Shown in pieces: positions 40,988 to 50,762 of a stretch of DNA of 64,000 nucleotides. Below the pieces are notes generated by a model that worked only from the letters and a program-made list of their open reading frames with translations, was not told where the DNA came from and ran no database searches. A program made the translations under genes and the position numbers. The DNA comes from an uncultured Dongia sp. (lineage in GTDB: Bacteria > Pseudomonadota > Alphaproteobacteria > Dongiales > Dongiaceae): contig NZ_CAKZGO010000041.1 of the NCBI RefSeq assembly GCF_936916975.1, positions 62,001 to 126,000 of the forward strand. The letters are read 5' to 3'. Position 1 is the stretch's first letter. Each line of letters begins with the position of its first letter.

Positions 40988-42406
40988 TCAGTTGCTGACG
41001 AAATCAGCATCTGACGTCGTCTGCTGGGTTTTCAGACCGATCGTCAGTCCGTCGATATAAGAGTTGGGCTTCCGGCCGTCATAGGTGACGCCATCAATGA
41101 AGTCCGAAGTCGGGGCACGATAGCCGTCGGTGTCCCAGGGAATGTCCGTCTTGTCGATCCGACCCTCATCGACCAGCATCCTTGCGGCCTTCAGATAGAT
41201 GTCGGGGCGGTAGACTTTCTTTGCGATCTCGTCATACCAAGCGTCGGACTTTGCTTCCGGTATCTGTCCCCAGCGGCGCATCTGGGTCAGGTACCAGACT
41301 GCGTCGGAGTAGTAAGGATAGGTTGCAAAGTAGCGATAGAACACATTGAAATCTGGAACCGAGCGCTTGTCGCCCTTTTCATATTCGAAGGTGCCGGTCA
41401 TGGAATTGGCAATGACGGCGTTGTCAGCGCCCACGTTTTCCGAGCGCGACAAGATCTCGACCGCCTGCATCCGATTGGCGTTGTCATTTTCGTCGAGCCA
41501 TCTGGCAGCACGAATGAGCGCCTTGGTTATGGCGAGCGTCGTGTTCGGATTGTCGTCCGCGAACGCCGCAGTCAGGCCAAACACTTTCTCCGGGTTGTTC
41601 TTCCAGATCTCGTAGTCAGTCACGACAGGCACGCCGATGCCTTTGATGACGGCTTGCTGATTCCAAGGTTCGCCCACGGAATAGCCTGAAATTGTGCCCG
41701 CCTCGAGTGTCGCTGGCATCTGCGGCGGCGGCGTCACGGACAGCAACACGTCGGCTTTAATTTGTCCCGAACTGTCAGCTGGCGAATAGAAACCTGGATT
41801 GATGCCGGCGGCTGCGAGCCAGTAGCGAAGCTCGTAGTTATGGGTGGAGACCGGAAAAACCATACCCATGTTGAAGGATTTTCCATCTGCACTGAATTGT
41901 TCGATGACAGGCTTCAGTGCGTCGGCTTTGATCGGGTGGATCGGTTTTCCATCGGAGCCATGGGGGATATTGGGCTTCATCATCTGCCAGACTTCGTTGG
42001 AGACGGTGATGCCGTTGCCGTTCAGATCCATCGAGAATGGCGTAACAATATGAGCCTTGGTGCCATAGCCGATCGTGGCTGCGAGCGGCTGACCTGCAAG
42101 CATATGCGCACCATCGAGCTCTCCGCTGATCACCCGATCGAGCAGTACCTTCCAGTTCGCTTGCGCTTCCAGCGTGACATAAAGCCCTTCATCCTCGAAA
42201 TAGCCGAGCTCTTTGGCCACTGCGAGCGGTGCCATGTCAGTGAGCTTGATGAAGCCGAATTTGAGCTGGTCTTTCTCGAGAATGAGCGTCTCCGCGTGTG
42301 CGGAGTTGGCGCCGATGAGGAAGCTCAGCACTGCAGTTGTGACGATTGCCCCCGTGAGACGGGCTGCAGCGAAGTCAACGATCTTCGACTCGTCTTTGTT
42401 TGCCAT
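40988..42406 (-). CDS. nrtA: Nitrate ABC transporter substrate-binding protein
   Basis: [71 protein letters not shown]; start 42406. Confidence 0.93.
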   Translation of the reverse strand: MANKDESKIVDFAAARLTGAIVTTAVLSFLIGANSAHAETLILEKDQLKFGFIKLTDMAPLAVAKELGYFEDEGLYVTLEAQANWKVLLDRVISGELDGAHMLAGQPLAATIGYGTKAHIVTPFSMDLNGNGITVSNEVWQMMKPNIPHGSDGKPIHPIKADALKPVIEQFSADGKSFNMGMVFPVSTHNYELRYWLAAAGINPGFYSPADSSGQIKADVLLSVTPPPQMPATLEAGTISGYSVGEPWNQQAVIKGIGVPVVTDYEIWKNNPEKVFGLTAAFADDNPNTTLAITKALIRAARWLDENDNANRMQAVEILSRSENVGADNAVIANSMTGTFEYEKGDKRSVPDFNVFYRYFATYPYYSDAVWYLTQMRRWGQIPEAKSDAWYDEIAKKVYRPDIYLKAARMLVDEGRIDKTDIPWDTDGYRAPTSDFIDGVTYDGRKPNSYIDGLTIGLKTQQTTSDADFVSN

Positions 42407-42441
42407 TTTCCTCACCCATGTCGTTCTTCGTCGCCAAAAAA

Positions 42442-42501
42442 AACGCCGCAAGCAGGATCGTGCCCCAATCTTCTGGGGTTTCGATTCCTGCCGGCGGCGT
42501 T
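42442..42501 (-). terminator. Intrinsic terminator in nrtA leader
   Basis: Minus strand AACGCCGC...GCAGGAATCG...CCCCAGAAGATTGGGG...CGATCCTGC...GCGGCGTT followed by a T-run (42436-42443). Confidence 0.85.
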
Positions 42502-42550
42502 GCCGGTGGCCCTTCTTCGAGCCGATAATCTGGAGGACCGTCAGTGGCCC
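42491..42550 (-). ncRNA. ANTAR-type two-hairpin leader RNA motif upstream of nrtA
   Basis: P1 GGGCC-ACUGAC-GGUCC (42550-42535) and P2 CCGGC-AACGCC-GCCGG (42506-42491); both hexaloops have A1 and G4; P2 overlaps the terminator 5' arm; nasS/nasT directly upstream. Confidence 0.75.
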
Positions 42551-42564
42551 AATCGAAGTCATAA

Positions 42565-42581
42565 ATGCACTCAGCGTGCCA
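42565..42581 (-). promoter_or_regulatory. Sigma54-like promoter of the nrtA operon
   Basis: Minus strand TGGCACGCTGAGTGCAT: GG and GC elements at -24/-12 spacing; predicted start about 42555, 5 nt before hairpin P1. Confidence 0.55.
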
Positions 42582-42738
42582 ACTGCATCACCGACCGTGC
42601 GAAGGGGACTTTCTTCATTGTCTGCGGGTGCTTATGCAATCGCCTGATTTTTGCGCAGGTGGCGTCGAATCCGCTGCTTTGGCTATTTGTTGAGCTTGTC
42701 GTGCGTAAATATTGTGCAGCGCGCAGAATGACGGCACT

Positions 42739-44004
42739 TCACAAATTGGGTGCCGGCCGCGATGTTTTGACGCCAAAGGGTAGGCTGTCGAGATAGGGAG
42801 CGAGCTTGTCGGGATCGAAGGCGCGCCCATCGAAGAAGCCGTCCGGCCCGAGCCGAAGTGTGCCGCCCGAAGCACTCATCTGAGTTTCGCTTAGCAGGGC
42901 GCCTTCAACCTTTGAACTGCCGCCGGGCAAGATGACACCAAGCGGGCCGAGGGCCTCCCGGTAGATGTCCGGCCGGTAAGTGCGCCGTACGGCATTGAGG
43001 GCTGCGGCGGACGATGTGGCTTGGCCCCAATGCACCATCTGGGTGAAGAACCACAATGCATGGCTGATCCAGGGAAAAGTCGCGGCTTTGCGCTCAAAAA
43101 ACAGAAAATCCTGCACTTCCTGTGGCGCGGCAGATCCAAGGCTGATCTGATTTGAGAGACCCGGCAGAAGCAAGTCGGCAGGGAGGTCGAGATAGTTCGG
43201 CTGCGACAGCAGACGCGCCAGTTCGGCATGGTTAGCGACGTTGTCGCACCAACCGGCGGCATGATACATGGCCGCCATGAGCCGCGTCACGGTCTCGCGG
43301 TTCTGTTCGGTCCAATCGGCGCGCATGCCGATGACCTTTTCGGGGCTTGAACGCCAAATCGCCGCCTTGGTTGTCGCGATTCTTCCCGCTCCTGCCGCAA
43401 TGGCAGCCGTATTCCAGGGCTCGCCCACGCAGTATCCGTCGATACGACCTGCGGCCAAAGCATCCGGCATGAACGGCGGTGGGACGACGGTCAGTGCCAC
43501 GTCATTCTCCGGGTCGATTCCGCAGGCGGCAAGCCAGTAGCGCAACTCGTAATTATGTCCTGAAAACGGGTGCACGATGGCGAGCGTCAGGGGTGCCTCA
43601 CCTTTCGTTCGGCGGTTGGCGATGTGCGTCTTGAGAGCGGCACCGACGCGCGCTGGATCGCCGTTATTGGGTGCGCCGCGTGCTGCAAGTGCATGCCAGA
43701 GCGTATTTGAGACAGTCACGGCATTGCCGCCAAGCCCGAGCGCCATAGGCACGATCATAGGAACGGCGAGCGAGGTGAGTCCGAGTGACGCGGCGATCGG
43801 CATCGGCGCCAGCATATGGGCGACGTCGAAATGTCCGATGGCGATGCGGTCACGGATGTTGGCCCACGATGTTTCTCGCTCCAATTGAAGGGCGAGGCCC
43901 TGTTCTTCTGCGAAGCCCTTTTCGGAGGTGACGATCAGAATCGCCGCATCGAGAAGTGGCATGAAGCCTGCTCGCACACTTACTGTTTTACCGTTCATGC
44001 TCAT
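42739..44004 (-). CDS. nasS: NasS-like nitrate-sensing protein (NrtA/CmpA family)
   Basis: VRAGFMPLLDAAILIVTSEKGFAEEQGLALQLERETSWANIRDRIAIGHFDVAHMLAPMPIAASLG; adjacent to and overlapping the ANTAR regulator gene by 4 nt. Confidence 0.87.
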   Translation of the reverse strand: MSMNGKTVSVRAGFMPLLDAAILIVTSEKGFAEEQGLALQLERETSWANIRDRIAIGHFDVAHMLAPMPIAASLGLTSLAVPMIVPMALGLGGNAVTVSNTLWHALAARGAPNNGDPARVGAALKTHIANRRTKGEAPLTLAIVHPFSGHNYELRYWLAACGIDPENDVALTVVPPPFMPDALAAGRIDGYCVGEPWNTAAIAAGAGRIATTKAAIWRSSPEKVIGMRADWTEQNRETVTRLMAAMYHAAGWCDNVANHAELARLLSQPNYLDLPADLLLPGLSNQISLGSAAPQEVQDFLFFERKAATFPWISHALWFFTQMVHWGQATSSAAALNAVRRTYRPDIYREALGPLGVILPGGSSKVEGALLSETQMSASGGTLRLGPDGFFDGRAFDPDKLAPYLDSLPFGVKTSRPAPNL

Positions 44005-44591
44005 GAAGTGGTTCCCGAAAACATCTTGGCCGCGATGATAAGGCTCTGGGCGATCTCCGCGACGCGTTGGTTCTCATTCATTGCCATGGTGCGCATCAGG
44101 CCATAGGCCTCCTCCTCGGATAGCCCACGGGCTGTCATCAGGATGCCTTTTGCGCGGTCGATCACTTTGCGCTCCTCCAGCGCCTGCTTGGTTCTCTCCA
44201 GCTCATTCCTGAGGCGCGAAAAGGCGTTGAAGCGGCTGACGGCCATGTCGAGGATCGGCTTGACCCGTTCTTTTTTCAGCCCGTCGACCACATAGGCGGA
44301 AATCCCCGCGTCGATGGCCGCCTCGGTCATTGCTTTGTCCGAGCGATCGACGAACATTGCAATCGGACGATGTACGGCGCGGGACAGCTGGAGCAAATAT
44401 TCGAGCGCGTCGCGATTGGGATTCTCCAGATCGATGAAAATGACGTCCGGATTTATCTGGCTGACGAGTTCGAGAAGGCCGGTGATTTCCCGCACGAGGG
44501 TGACGGGTGAGCAACCGGCCTCGCGCAGGCCGGCCTCAATGATCGAAGCCCGGATATGATTTTCGTCGATGACAAGGACAGAAAGGCTCAC
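44001..44591 (-). CDS. nasT: NasT-like response regulator with ANTAR RNA-binding domain
   Basis: Receiver-like domain LSVLVIDENHIRASIIEAGLREAGCSPV...DVIFIDLENPNRDALEYLL; ANTAR helices ALEERKVIDRAKGILMTARGLSEEEAYGLMRTMAMNENQRVAEIAQSLI. GTG start 44591 inferred. Confidence 0.9.
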   Translation of the reverse strand: MSLSVLVIDENHIRASIIEAGLREAGCSPVTLVREITGLLELVSQINPDVIFIDLENPNRDALEYLLQLSRAVHRPIAMFVDRSDKAMTEAAIDAGISAYVVDGLKKERVKPILDMAVSRFNAFSRLRNELERTKQALEERKVIDRAKGILMTARGLSEEEAYGLMRTMAMNENQRVAEIAQSLIIAAKMFSGTTS

Positions 44592-44812
44592 TGGATCAAA
44601 ACACCAATTGCACGATTGAGGAAGTATTGTGCAATGCACAATTCGTGCCGAGGCGCGGAAGCTGCCGCGGCATGCTCTCTTGGTGTTTCCGGGGGCTAGT
44701 ACCTTCGGGCCTACCGTCGGTCTCAAAGGGGCATTGACGCAGTTTGGGCTGGGCGGGGAGCTTTGGCCTTGTCATTCATTGTCTGATGAACGTGTCGCCA
44801 GATTCGCGCGGG

Positions 44813-46348
44813 CTAGAGTTGTTCTTCGATTGGCAGCAACCCTAGGACGTCGATGACAAACCGCTGCCATGTGCCGGTCTCGGGGTCGGTGTCGAAGGTC
44901 GCTTCGGGCCGGTCCGTGACCGCCGTCCATTGCAGCTCGTCATTCTGGTCGAGCGTGAGATGATAGGCGCTGCCCGGCAACACGCCGTCGTCCATGAAGG
45001 CCGCCAGCCGACCCGCCAGGATCGGGCTGTCGATCATGATGCCGATTTCGGTGTTGATGGCCCGTGAGCGCGGATCGAGGTTGAAGCTGCCGATAAACGT
45101 CGTCTCGCGGTCGAACACCATGGCCTTGGCGTGCAAGGCCGCACGCGATTTGCCGGCTGCTATCGACCATTCCCGCTTCATGTTGCTGTCGGGCCGGAGC
45201 TCATAGAGTTGGACGCCGGCGTCGAGCAGTTCTTCGCGGGTGTTGGCGTAGCCGGCATGCGCTGCCATCTGGTCGTTGGTTGCCGCCGAATTCGTCAGGA
45301 CCCGCACCTTCACGCCACGGGCGGTGAGCTTGCGAATTTCCTCGATGCCTGGGTCGAGCAGGATGAAATAAGGCGATTCAATGAGGACCTCGTGCTTTGC
45401 CTCGGCGATCCGCCGCAGGAGAGCCTCTCTCATGATCTGGCCGCCGTCATCGGCGTTGACCCGGGCCGGGTTCTCGACCAGCACGCGGCCAGGCGCCCAG
45501 ATGAACGCGTCCTTGATCTCGGACAGTCGCCCCCTAAGATCGGCGATCCGTTCATCGACGGGGTAGGGATAACCGGCAGTAGCGATCTTGTCGGCGAGGC
45601 GCGCCTTCAGCGCCAGGAAATCATCCTGGGAGGCACGCTTGTCCACCACCGCTGCCACCGGTATCGCCCATTCGCTGTTCCAGAACAGATCAAAGCTGGC
45701 CGACAGATCCCTCACGACCGGGCCTGCCATCACCATGTCGAGGTCGCGGAAGTTGTGATCGGGCCGCACGCCAAAATAGGTGTCCGCAATGTTGCGGCCC
45801 CCGGCGATCGCTACGGCGTTGTCCATGACGAACAGCTTGTTGTGCATGCGATGGTTGACGCGCCCGAACTCGCTCAAGAAGCTCAGGGTGCGCCACCGAC
45901 GATTCTGTATCGGATTGAAAAAGCGAACCTCGATATGCGGGTGGGCGTCGAGGGCCGCAATACCGTTGTCGATTTCTTCCGTTTGATAATGGTCATCGAG
46001 CAACAGGCGCACGCGCACACCGCGATCGGCGGCGCGGATCAATCGCTCGGCCATGATCCGGCCCGTCGTATCGACATCCCAGATGAAGTATTGAGCATCC
46101 AGCGTCTGTTCCGCGAGATCGGCCATCGCGAGGCGCGAGGTGAAGGCGCGGCTTCCTTCCTCGATAAGGCCAAATCCGGATTTCCCAGCATGCTTGTCCG
46201 CAGCGACCTGAAAGAGTGCGCCGACAGTTGTGGTCTGTGGCTCGGCAAAGGCCAATGACGGCGCGCGCGGATAGTCCCAGTCAACGGTCGCGCCGCAACC
46301 GCACAGTATTGCTACCAAGCTGAGAACCAGCATCAGGCTTTTGAACAA
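44813..46348 (-). CDS. Phospholipase D-like / cardiolipin-synthase-like lipoprotein
   Basis: Lipobox-like LVAILCGCG; two HKD motifs HNKLFVMDNAVAIAGGRNIADTYFG and HAKAMVFDRETTFIGSFNLDPRS. Confidence 0.9.
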   Translation of the reverse strand: MFKSLMLVLSLVAILCGCGATVDWDYPRAPSLAFAEPQTTTVGALFQVAADKHAGKSGFGLIEEGSRAFTSRLAMADLAEQTLDAQYFIWDVDTTGRIMAERLIRAADRGVRVRLLLDDHYQTEEIDNGIAALDAHPHIEVRFFNPIQNRRWRTLSFLSEFGRVNHRMHNKLFVMDNAVAIAGGRNIADTYFGVRPDHNFRDLDMVMAGPVVRDLSASFDLFWNSEWAIPVAAVVDKRASQDDFLALKARLADKIATAGYPYPVDERIADLRGRLSEIKDAFIWAPGRVLVENPARVNADDGGQIMREALLRRIAEAKHEVLIESPYFILLDPGIEEIRKLTARGVKVRVLTNSAATNDQMAAHAGYANTREELLDAGVQLYELRPDSNMKREWSIAAGKSRAALHAKAMVFDRETTFIGSFNLDPRSRAINTEIGIMIDSPILAGRLAAFMDDGVLPGSAYHLTLDQNDELQWTAVTDRPEATFDTDPETGTWQRFVIDVLGLLPIEEQL

Positions 46349-46737
46349 GCGAAACCTCCTGGGTTGCTGTTTCTCAGATCAACTGCGCTGCAGCATCTTC
46401 CCGTACATATGGCCGATTCAGTCAAATTCTATCTGCCGAAGCGTCATCATTGCAAAAGTAGCGGATATCCTCTTCCCGAACCAAGCCTTTAGCGGCGGGC
46501 ATGCCCTGCGCGCCGCCGCATTGCGTTTCATTTTCACGCCGGGCATAGTCCTGGCGGAGCATGGCAATGGGAGGGGGCCCATGTGCCAGAAAGGTCGTCA
46601 ACATCCTGACAATTCTTATTGTCGCCGCGGCGCCGGTTGGCGGTTCGGTCGTGCGATCCTGTCAGGAACATAGTCACGGCATGTTGGCGAGTGGGTTTGG
46701 GTCGCATTCAATAAGTGACTTATGCAGGGGAAACGCG

Positions 46738-47259
46738 ATGAGCGACACTGTGCAAACACCCAGTTCCGGACAGGGTTGGCGCTTCGGACTCGGCATCATT
46801 CTCATTGTTGGGGGATATACCGCTTTGGCGCTTATTCCCTTGGTGACGGGTTCCACTCTCGCTCTGTCCGTCAAGACTCCGCTGGCCGGTATCCTTGCCT
46901 TCATGCCGGTCCTCACCAAAGTTGCGGCGATCGCCGTCATGGGCAAGGCCGGGTTCAATGTGCTTAAAGGGCACGCCTTCAAATTCCTGGGCCGCTTCCG
47001 CCCACCCGAACAGGTCAGTCGGCAGCGGTACAGAGTTGGCCTGGTGCTCTTTGTCTCCGCGCTCGTCTTCGGTTCGTTGCTCCAATACATGCCCGGAATC
47101 CTCGTCGACTGGGAAGCAAATGACGAGCTCTGGAGCTTGCTCGCCGATCTCACACTCGTTGTCAGCGTCTTCGTCCTTGGCGGGGAATTCTGGAACAAGC
47201 TCGCTGCCCTTTTCGACTACAGTGCAACGGTTTCCACCCGCGACAGTAAGGCGGCCTGA
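46738..47259 (+). CDS. Small multi-TM protein (transporter-suffix-domain-like)
   Basis: RFGLGIILIVGGYTALALIPLVTGSTL; four hydrophobic segments; located before an HlyD/DUF2955 pair. Confidence 0.6.
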   Translation: MSDTVQTPSSGQGWRFGLGIILIVGGYTALALIPLVTGSTLALSVKTPLAGILAFMPVLTKVAAIAVMGKAGFNVLKGHAFKFLGRFRPPEQVSRQRYRVGLVLFVSALVFGSLLQYMPGILVDWEANDELWSLLADLTLVVSVFVLGGEFWNKLAALFDYSATVSTRDSKAA

Positions 47260-47297
47260 GCGGACACCGCATGGGCATGTCGGAGTGAGGGGCGAGC

Positions 47298-48431
47298 ATG
47301 AGCTTGAACGAAACGCCGGAGCCGAATTCGATCCCACCAGTGGTCGCAGAGCCGCGTGAGGCAAAGCGCACTGTGAATCCCGTGCGACGCTGGGTTGCGA
47401 TCATTCTCGGCATCTGTGTCGTCATATTCAGCTATTCGCTGATCGCGGACCGCCTCACGCCCTATACGCCCCAGGGCATCGTCCAGGCCTTTGTCGTTCC
47501 CATCGCCTCGGAGGTGCCTGGTCGCGTCGTCGAGGTCGCGGTCGAAGACAATCAGAAGGTTGAGGCCGGCCAGGTCCTGTTTCGGATCGACCCGGAGCCT
47601 TACGACATCGCGGTCGAACGCGCCAAGGCGGACGTAGCTGCCGCTGGGCAATTGATCGGCGTCGATACCGCGGGCGTCGGTGCCGCCCAGGCCAAAGTGG
47701 TCGAGGCACAAGCGAATCTCACCAATGTGCTGGAGCAGACGGCACGCACGTTCGAACTGGTCAAGAAAGGTGTTTTCCCCAAAGCACGCGCCGATACGGC
47801 AACAGCCGAACGCGACGGCGCCAAAGCCAAGCTCAACCAGGCGCAGGCGGAACAGCGCCAGGCCGAGGAGCAGTTAGGCCCCAAAGGTGCCGACAATCCG
47901 CAACTGCGCGCAGCAACCGCAGCGCTGGCAAAAGCCGAACGGGACCTGATCCACACGGCGGTCATCGCGCCGACCGACGGGATCATCACAAACCTGCAAT
48001 TGACGCTGGGGCAGTTCGCTAGCGCGGGCCAGCCGGTGATGACCTTCATCGACGCGCGCAGCTATTGGATCGTCGCCAGCCTGCGCGAGAACAGCCTGGA
48101 AAACGTGCAGCCGGGCAACGAAGTCGACCTGGTCTTCGACGCGCTGCCGGGGCAGATTTTTACGGGCAAGATCGCCAGCGTGGGCTGGGGCGTCTCCAAC
48201 TACAATGCCGGCAATCCGGGCTCGCTGCCGACCATCAAAAGCCAGACGAGCTGGATTCGCGATCCGCAGCTTTTCCCCGTGCGGGTTGAACTCGACGCTG
48301 AGAAATATGTGCCGGGCCTGCGTCATGGATCGCAGGTCAATGTGGTGGTCTATACCGGCGACAATGGATTTGTGAACGCCCTTGGCAGGGTCTGGATCTG
48401 GCTTGTCAGCGTCCTCACCTATGTCACCTGA
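47298..48431 (+). CDS. HlyD-family efflux periplasmic adaptor
   Basis: PIASEVPGRVVEVAVEDNQKVEAGQVLFRIDPEPYDIAVERAKADVAAAGQ; VIAPTDGIITNLQLTLGQFASAGQPVMTFID. Confidence 0.92.
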   Translation: MSLNETPEPNSIPPVVAEPREAKRTVNPVRRWVAIILGICVVIFSYSLIADRLTPYTPQGIVQAFVVPIASEVPGRVVEVAVEDNQKVEAGQVLFRIDPEPYDIAVERAKADVAAAGQLIGVDTAGVGAAQAKVVEAQANLTNVLEQTARTFELVKKGVFPKARADTATAERDGAKAKLNQAQAEQRQAEEQLGPKGADNPQLRAATAALAKAERDLIHTAVIAPTDGIITNLQLTLGQFASAGQPVMTFIDARSYWIVASLRENSLENVQPGNEVDLVFDALPGQIFTGKIASVGWGVSNYNAGNPGSLPTIKSQTSWIRDPQLFPVRVELDAEKYVPGLRHGSQVNVVVYTGDNGFVNALGRVWIWLVSVLTYVT

Positions 48432-49461
48432 TCGTGCCGATGAGCATGACGCGCGCAAGCGGAAGATTTTTCGCATTGCCCTTGCCGTTGCGCTTGGCCT
48501 GACGCTCGCCGAGGCGCAGGAAGAGCCGTTCTCATTTCTTGCGCCGATGTTTGCTTTTCAGCTCCTCATGAAGATGCCGCGGGCGCCGGGCATCAAACAG
48601 GGCGTAGGCTTCGTACTTGTTGTCATCATTGCCAGCGTCGTCGCGCTGAGCCTGGCCAACAGCCTGGCCGACCGTCCTCTCGTGTATCTGATCATCCTGG
48701 CCCTTATCTTTTTCGGCTGCTTTCTGCTGCAACTGATGGGGAAGGGTGGCCCTTTGCCCGGCTTGCTGCTGATCTGCAATGCCGCGGTCCCCGTCCTCGC
48801 TGTCGTGTCGGGAGATCTTGCCCGGGATTTTGTCTTGATCATGATCGCCTCGGCCGGTTCCGCGGTGCTGCTTGCGTGGCTCGCCTACGCAGCTCTGCCG
48901 GATCGCCACGAGGGCAGCATCATCGCCGCGGGTTCGCCAAATGGTACAGCGCCGCCGCCGGCTCCCGTCCGCACCGCGATCGCCTGCACCGCCATTCTCA
49001 TGCCGGCGATGGCCCATTATCTTGCGCATGATAGCGAAGTCAGCGTGGTCGTTCTCATCACGATCGTTTCGCTGCTGAGCCAGAGCGCGGAGCTGCGCCA
49101 ACGTGCTGCGATCGGTCTGCTGATCGGCAACCTCATCGGCGGCGTGTTCGCAAGTGCGGCATACTATGCCCTTGTGATCGCGCCCTCTCTGCCGCTCCTC
49201 TTCATGATCACCCTCGCCATTGGATTGCTGCTGACGGAAGCAGGGACGCGGCCAATACCCTTGGCCGGCATCTTTGCCGTGGCAATGCCGACCTTCCTCA
49301 TCCTGCTTGCGCTCGGCCTGACACCGATCGCGGAGGGCAGTGGTGCTGCATTTGTCAGTCGAATCATTGATGTCATGCTGGCATCGCTCTATGCGGTCAT
49401 CGGCGTGATCCTGCTGTTGCCAGATCGACCGGTCCCGGTCGACCGCACTGCATTGGCTTGA
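48421..49461 (+). CDS. DUF2955/FUSC-like inner-membrane protein
   Basis: IALAVALGLTLAEAQEEPFSFLAPMFAFQLLMKM; multiple TMs; overlaps the adaptor gene. Confidence 0.8.
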   Translation: MSPDRADEHDARKRKIFRIALAVALGLTLAEAQEEPFSFLAPMFAFQLLMKMPRAPGIKQGVGFVLVVIIASVVALSLANSLADRPLVYLIILALIFFGCFLLQLMGKGGPLPGLLLICNAAVPVLAVVSGDLARDFVLIMIASAGSAVLLAWLAYAALPDRHEGSIIAAGSPNGTAPPPAPVRTAIACTAILMPAMAHYLAHDSEVSVVVLITIVSLLSQSAELRQRAAIGLLIGNLIGGVFASAAYYALVIAPSLPLLFMITLAIGLLLTEAGTRPIPLAGIFAVAMPTFLILLALGLTPIAEGSGAAFVSRIIDVMLASLYAVIGVILLLPDRPVPVDRTALA

Positions 49462-49674
49462 AAGCATTCGGTCGGACTCGCGCCACCCGATTGTGTCGAA
49501 TTGACGTGTGGATTTGCCAGCGAATGCGCGGTACAGTTTTGCTCAGCGGGGCACCAGAACCTCGCATGCATTGCAGACATCATTGCATCCTGGGAGGGAT
49601 GCCGGACTTCACATGATCCTAGGCGGCTGGCCGTACATGGCCGGACGATCGACATCTGGTTGAAGGGGACGGCA

Positions 49675-50163
49675 ATGAACGACCGTACTGAGCGGTTCGA
49701 CAGGCGACGCAACACCGCTGGATTTATTCATCGTGCGCTGTCTTGCACAGCCGTCATCGGCATGAGCTTCCTTCTCGGATCGCCGCTCGCCGCCGACGAC
49801 ATGGTGCCCTCTGGATCGATCCGCATCGAACAGGTGCAGATCGCCTTCATCGGCAGCGGCAATCTCGGTGGCGGAACACTGACTGTGGGCGGCAGGCAGT
49901 ATGATTTCACGGTAGGTGGGCTGGGTGTTGGCGGCATCGGCCTCTCGAAGATGGTTGCGACCGGCACCGTCTATAATCTGCGCAACATTGAGGATTTTGA
50001 CGGCGCCTATGTGCAGGGCAGATATGGCCTGGCCATCGGCACGATCAGCGCTGGTGAACTGGTGCTCGGCAATGCCAGGGGCGTGGTTCTGAAGCTGGAA
50101 GCAGAACGCACCGGCCTTGCCTTGTCATTGGGCGGCGATGCCGTCTACATCGATCTCGATTGA
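49675..50163 (+). CDS. Hypothetical secreted protein, weakly EipA/DUF1134-like
   Basis: Signal peptide; VQIAFIGSGNLGGGTLTVGGRQYDFTVGGLGVGGIGLSKM glycine-rich beta pattern. Confidence 0.45.
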   Translation: MNDRTERFDRRRNTAGFIHRALSCTAVIGMSFLLGSPLAADDMVPSGSIRIEQVQIAFIGSGNLGGGTLTVGGRQYDFTVGGLGVGGIGLSKMVATGTVYNLRNIEDFDGAYVQGRYGLAIGTISAGELVLGNARGVVLKLEAERTGLALSLGGDAVYIDLD

Positions 50164-50179
50164 TTTGAGGGAGAAAATC

Positions 50180-50716
50180 ATGCTGAGCCTGACACGCATA
50201 GCGACGGTATTCGGCCTGCTGATTGGCGCCATCGCGGCATCGTCGGCGCCGTCTGCTGCCGACGAACAGACCATCAAAGCGTTTGCCGCCTGGCAGGGTC
50301 GTGGCCAGATGTTCGACACGGGACCCGATCGCACGACCTTCGTCGGATCGTTCACCGGCATGATCTTCGTTGAAACGGAGAAGGGCCCGCTCGACGCCGG
50401 CTTGATGGTCTGCCCGGCCTTCGTTGACGTAAATCCCAAGGACGGGACGCAGGAAGGCAAAGGCCGCTGCACGATCTCCGCCAAGGACGGGTCGCGCGCC
50501 TATGCCGACATCGCCTGCAAGGGTGTTCATCTTGTCGGTTGCGACGGCGATTTCACCTTTACCGGCGGGACGGAGCGCTTTGCCGGCATCACCGGCGGCG
50601 GCCCCATCACGATCCGCAGCGGCCTGCAGGAGATCTCCACCACGGGGGGAAACATCGTGCATGAATCCGCGGGCGGCATCATCATCTGGCCAAAGCTCAC
50701 CATCAAGCTGCCCTAA
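50180..50716 (+). CDS. Hypothetical secreted protein
   Basis: MLSLTRIATVFGLLIGAIAASSAPSAADEQ signal peptide; RBS-like GGGAG upstream; no family recognised. Confidence 0.6.
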   Translation: MLSLTRIATVFGLLIGAIAASSAPSAADEQTIKAFAAWQGRGQMFDTGPDRTTFVGSFTGMIFVETEKGPLDAGLMVCPAFVDVNPKDGTQEGKGRCTISAKDGSRAYADIACKGVHLVGCDGDFTFTGGTERFAGITGGGPITIRSGLQEISTTGGNIVHESAGGIIIWPKLTIKLP

Positions 50717-50762
50717 ATTTGCGTAGCGTCGGCGCGTGGAACTGGCTGCCAAGGAGAGTGTG

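Noticed and set aside
45131-46258. 375-aa plus-strand ORF opposite the PLD-like gene
   Set aside because: Shadow ORF; the HKD motifs are on the minus strand.
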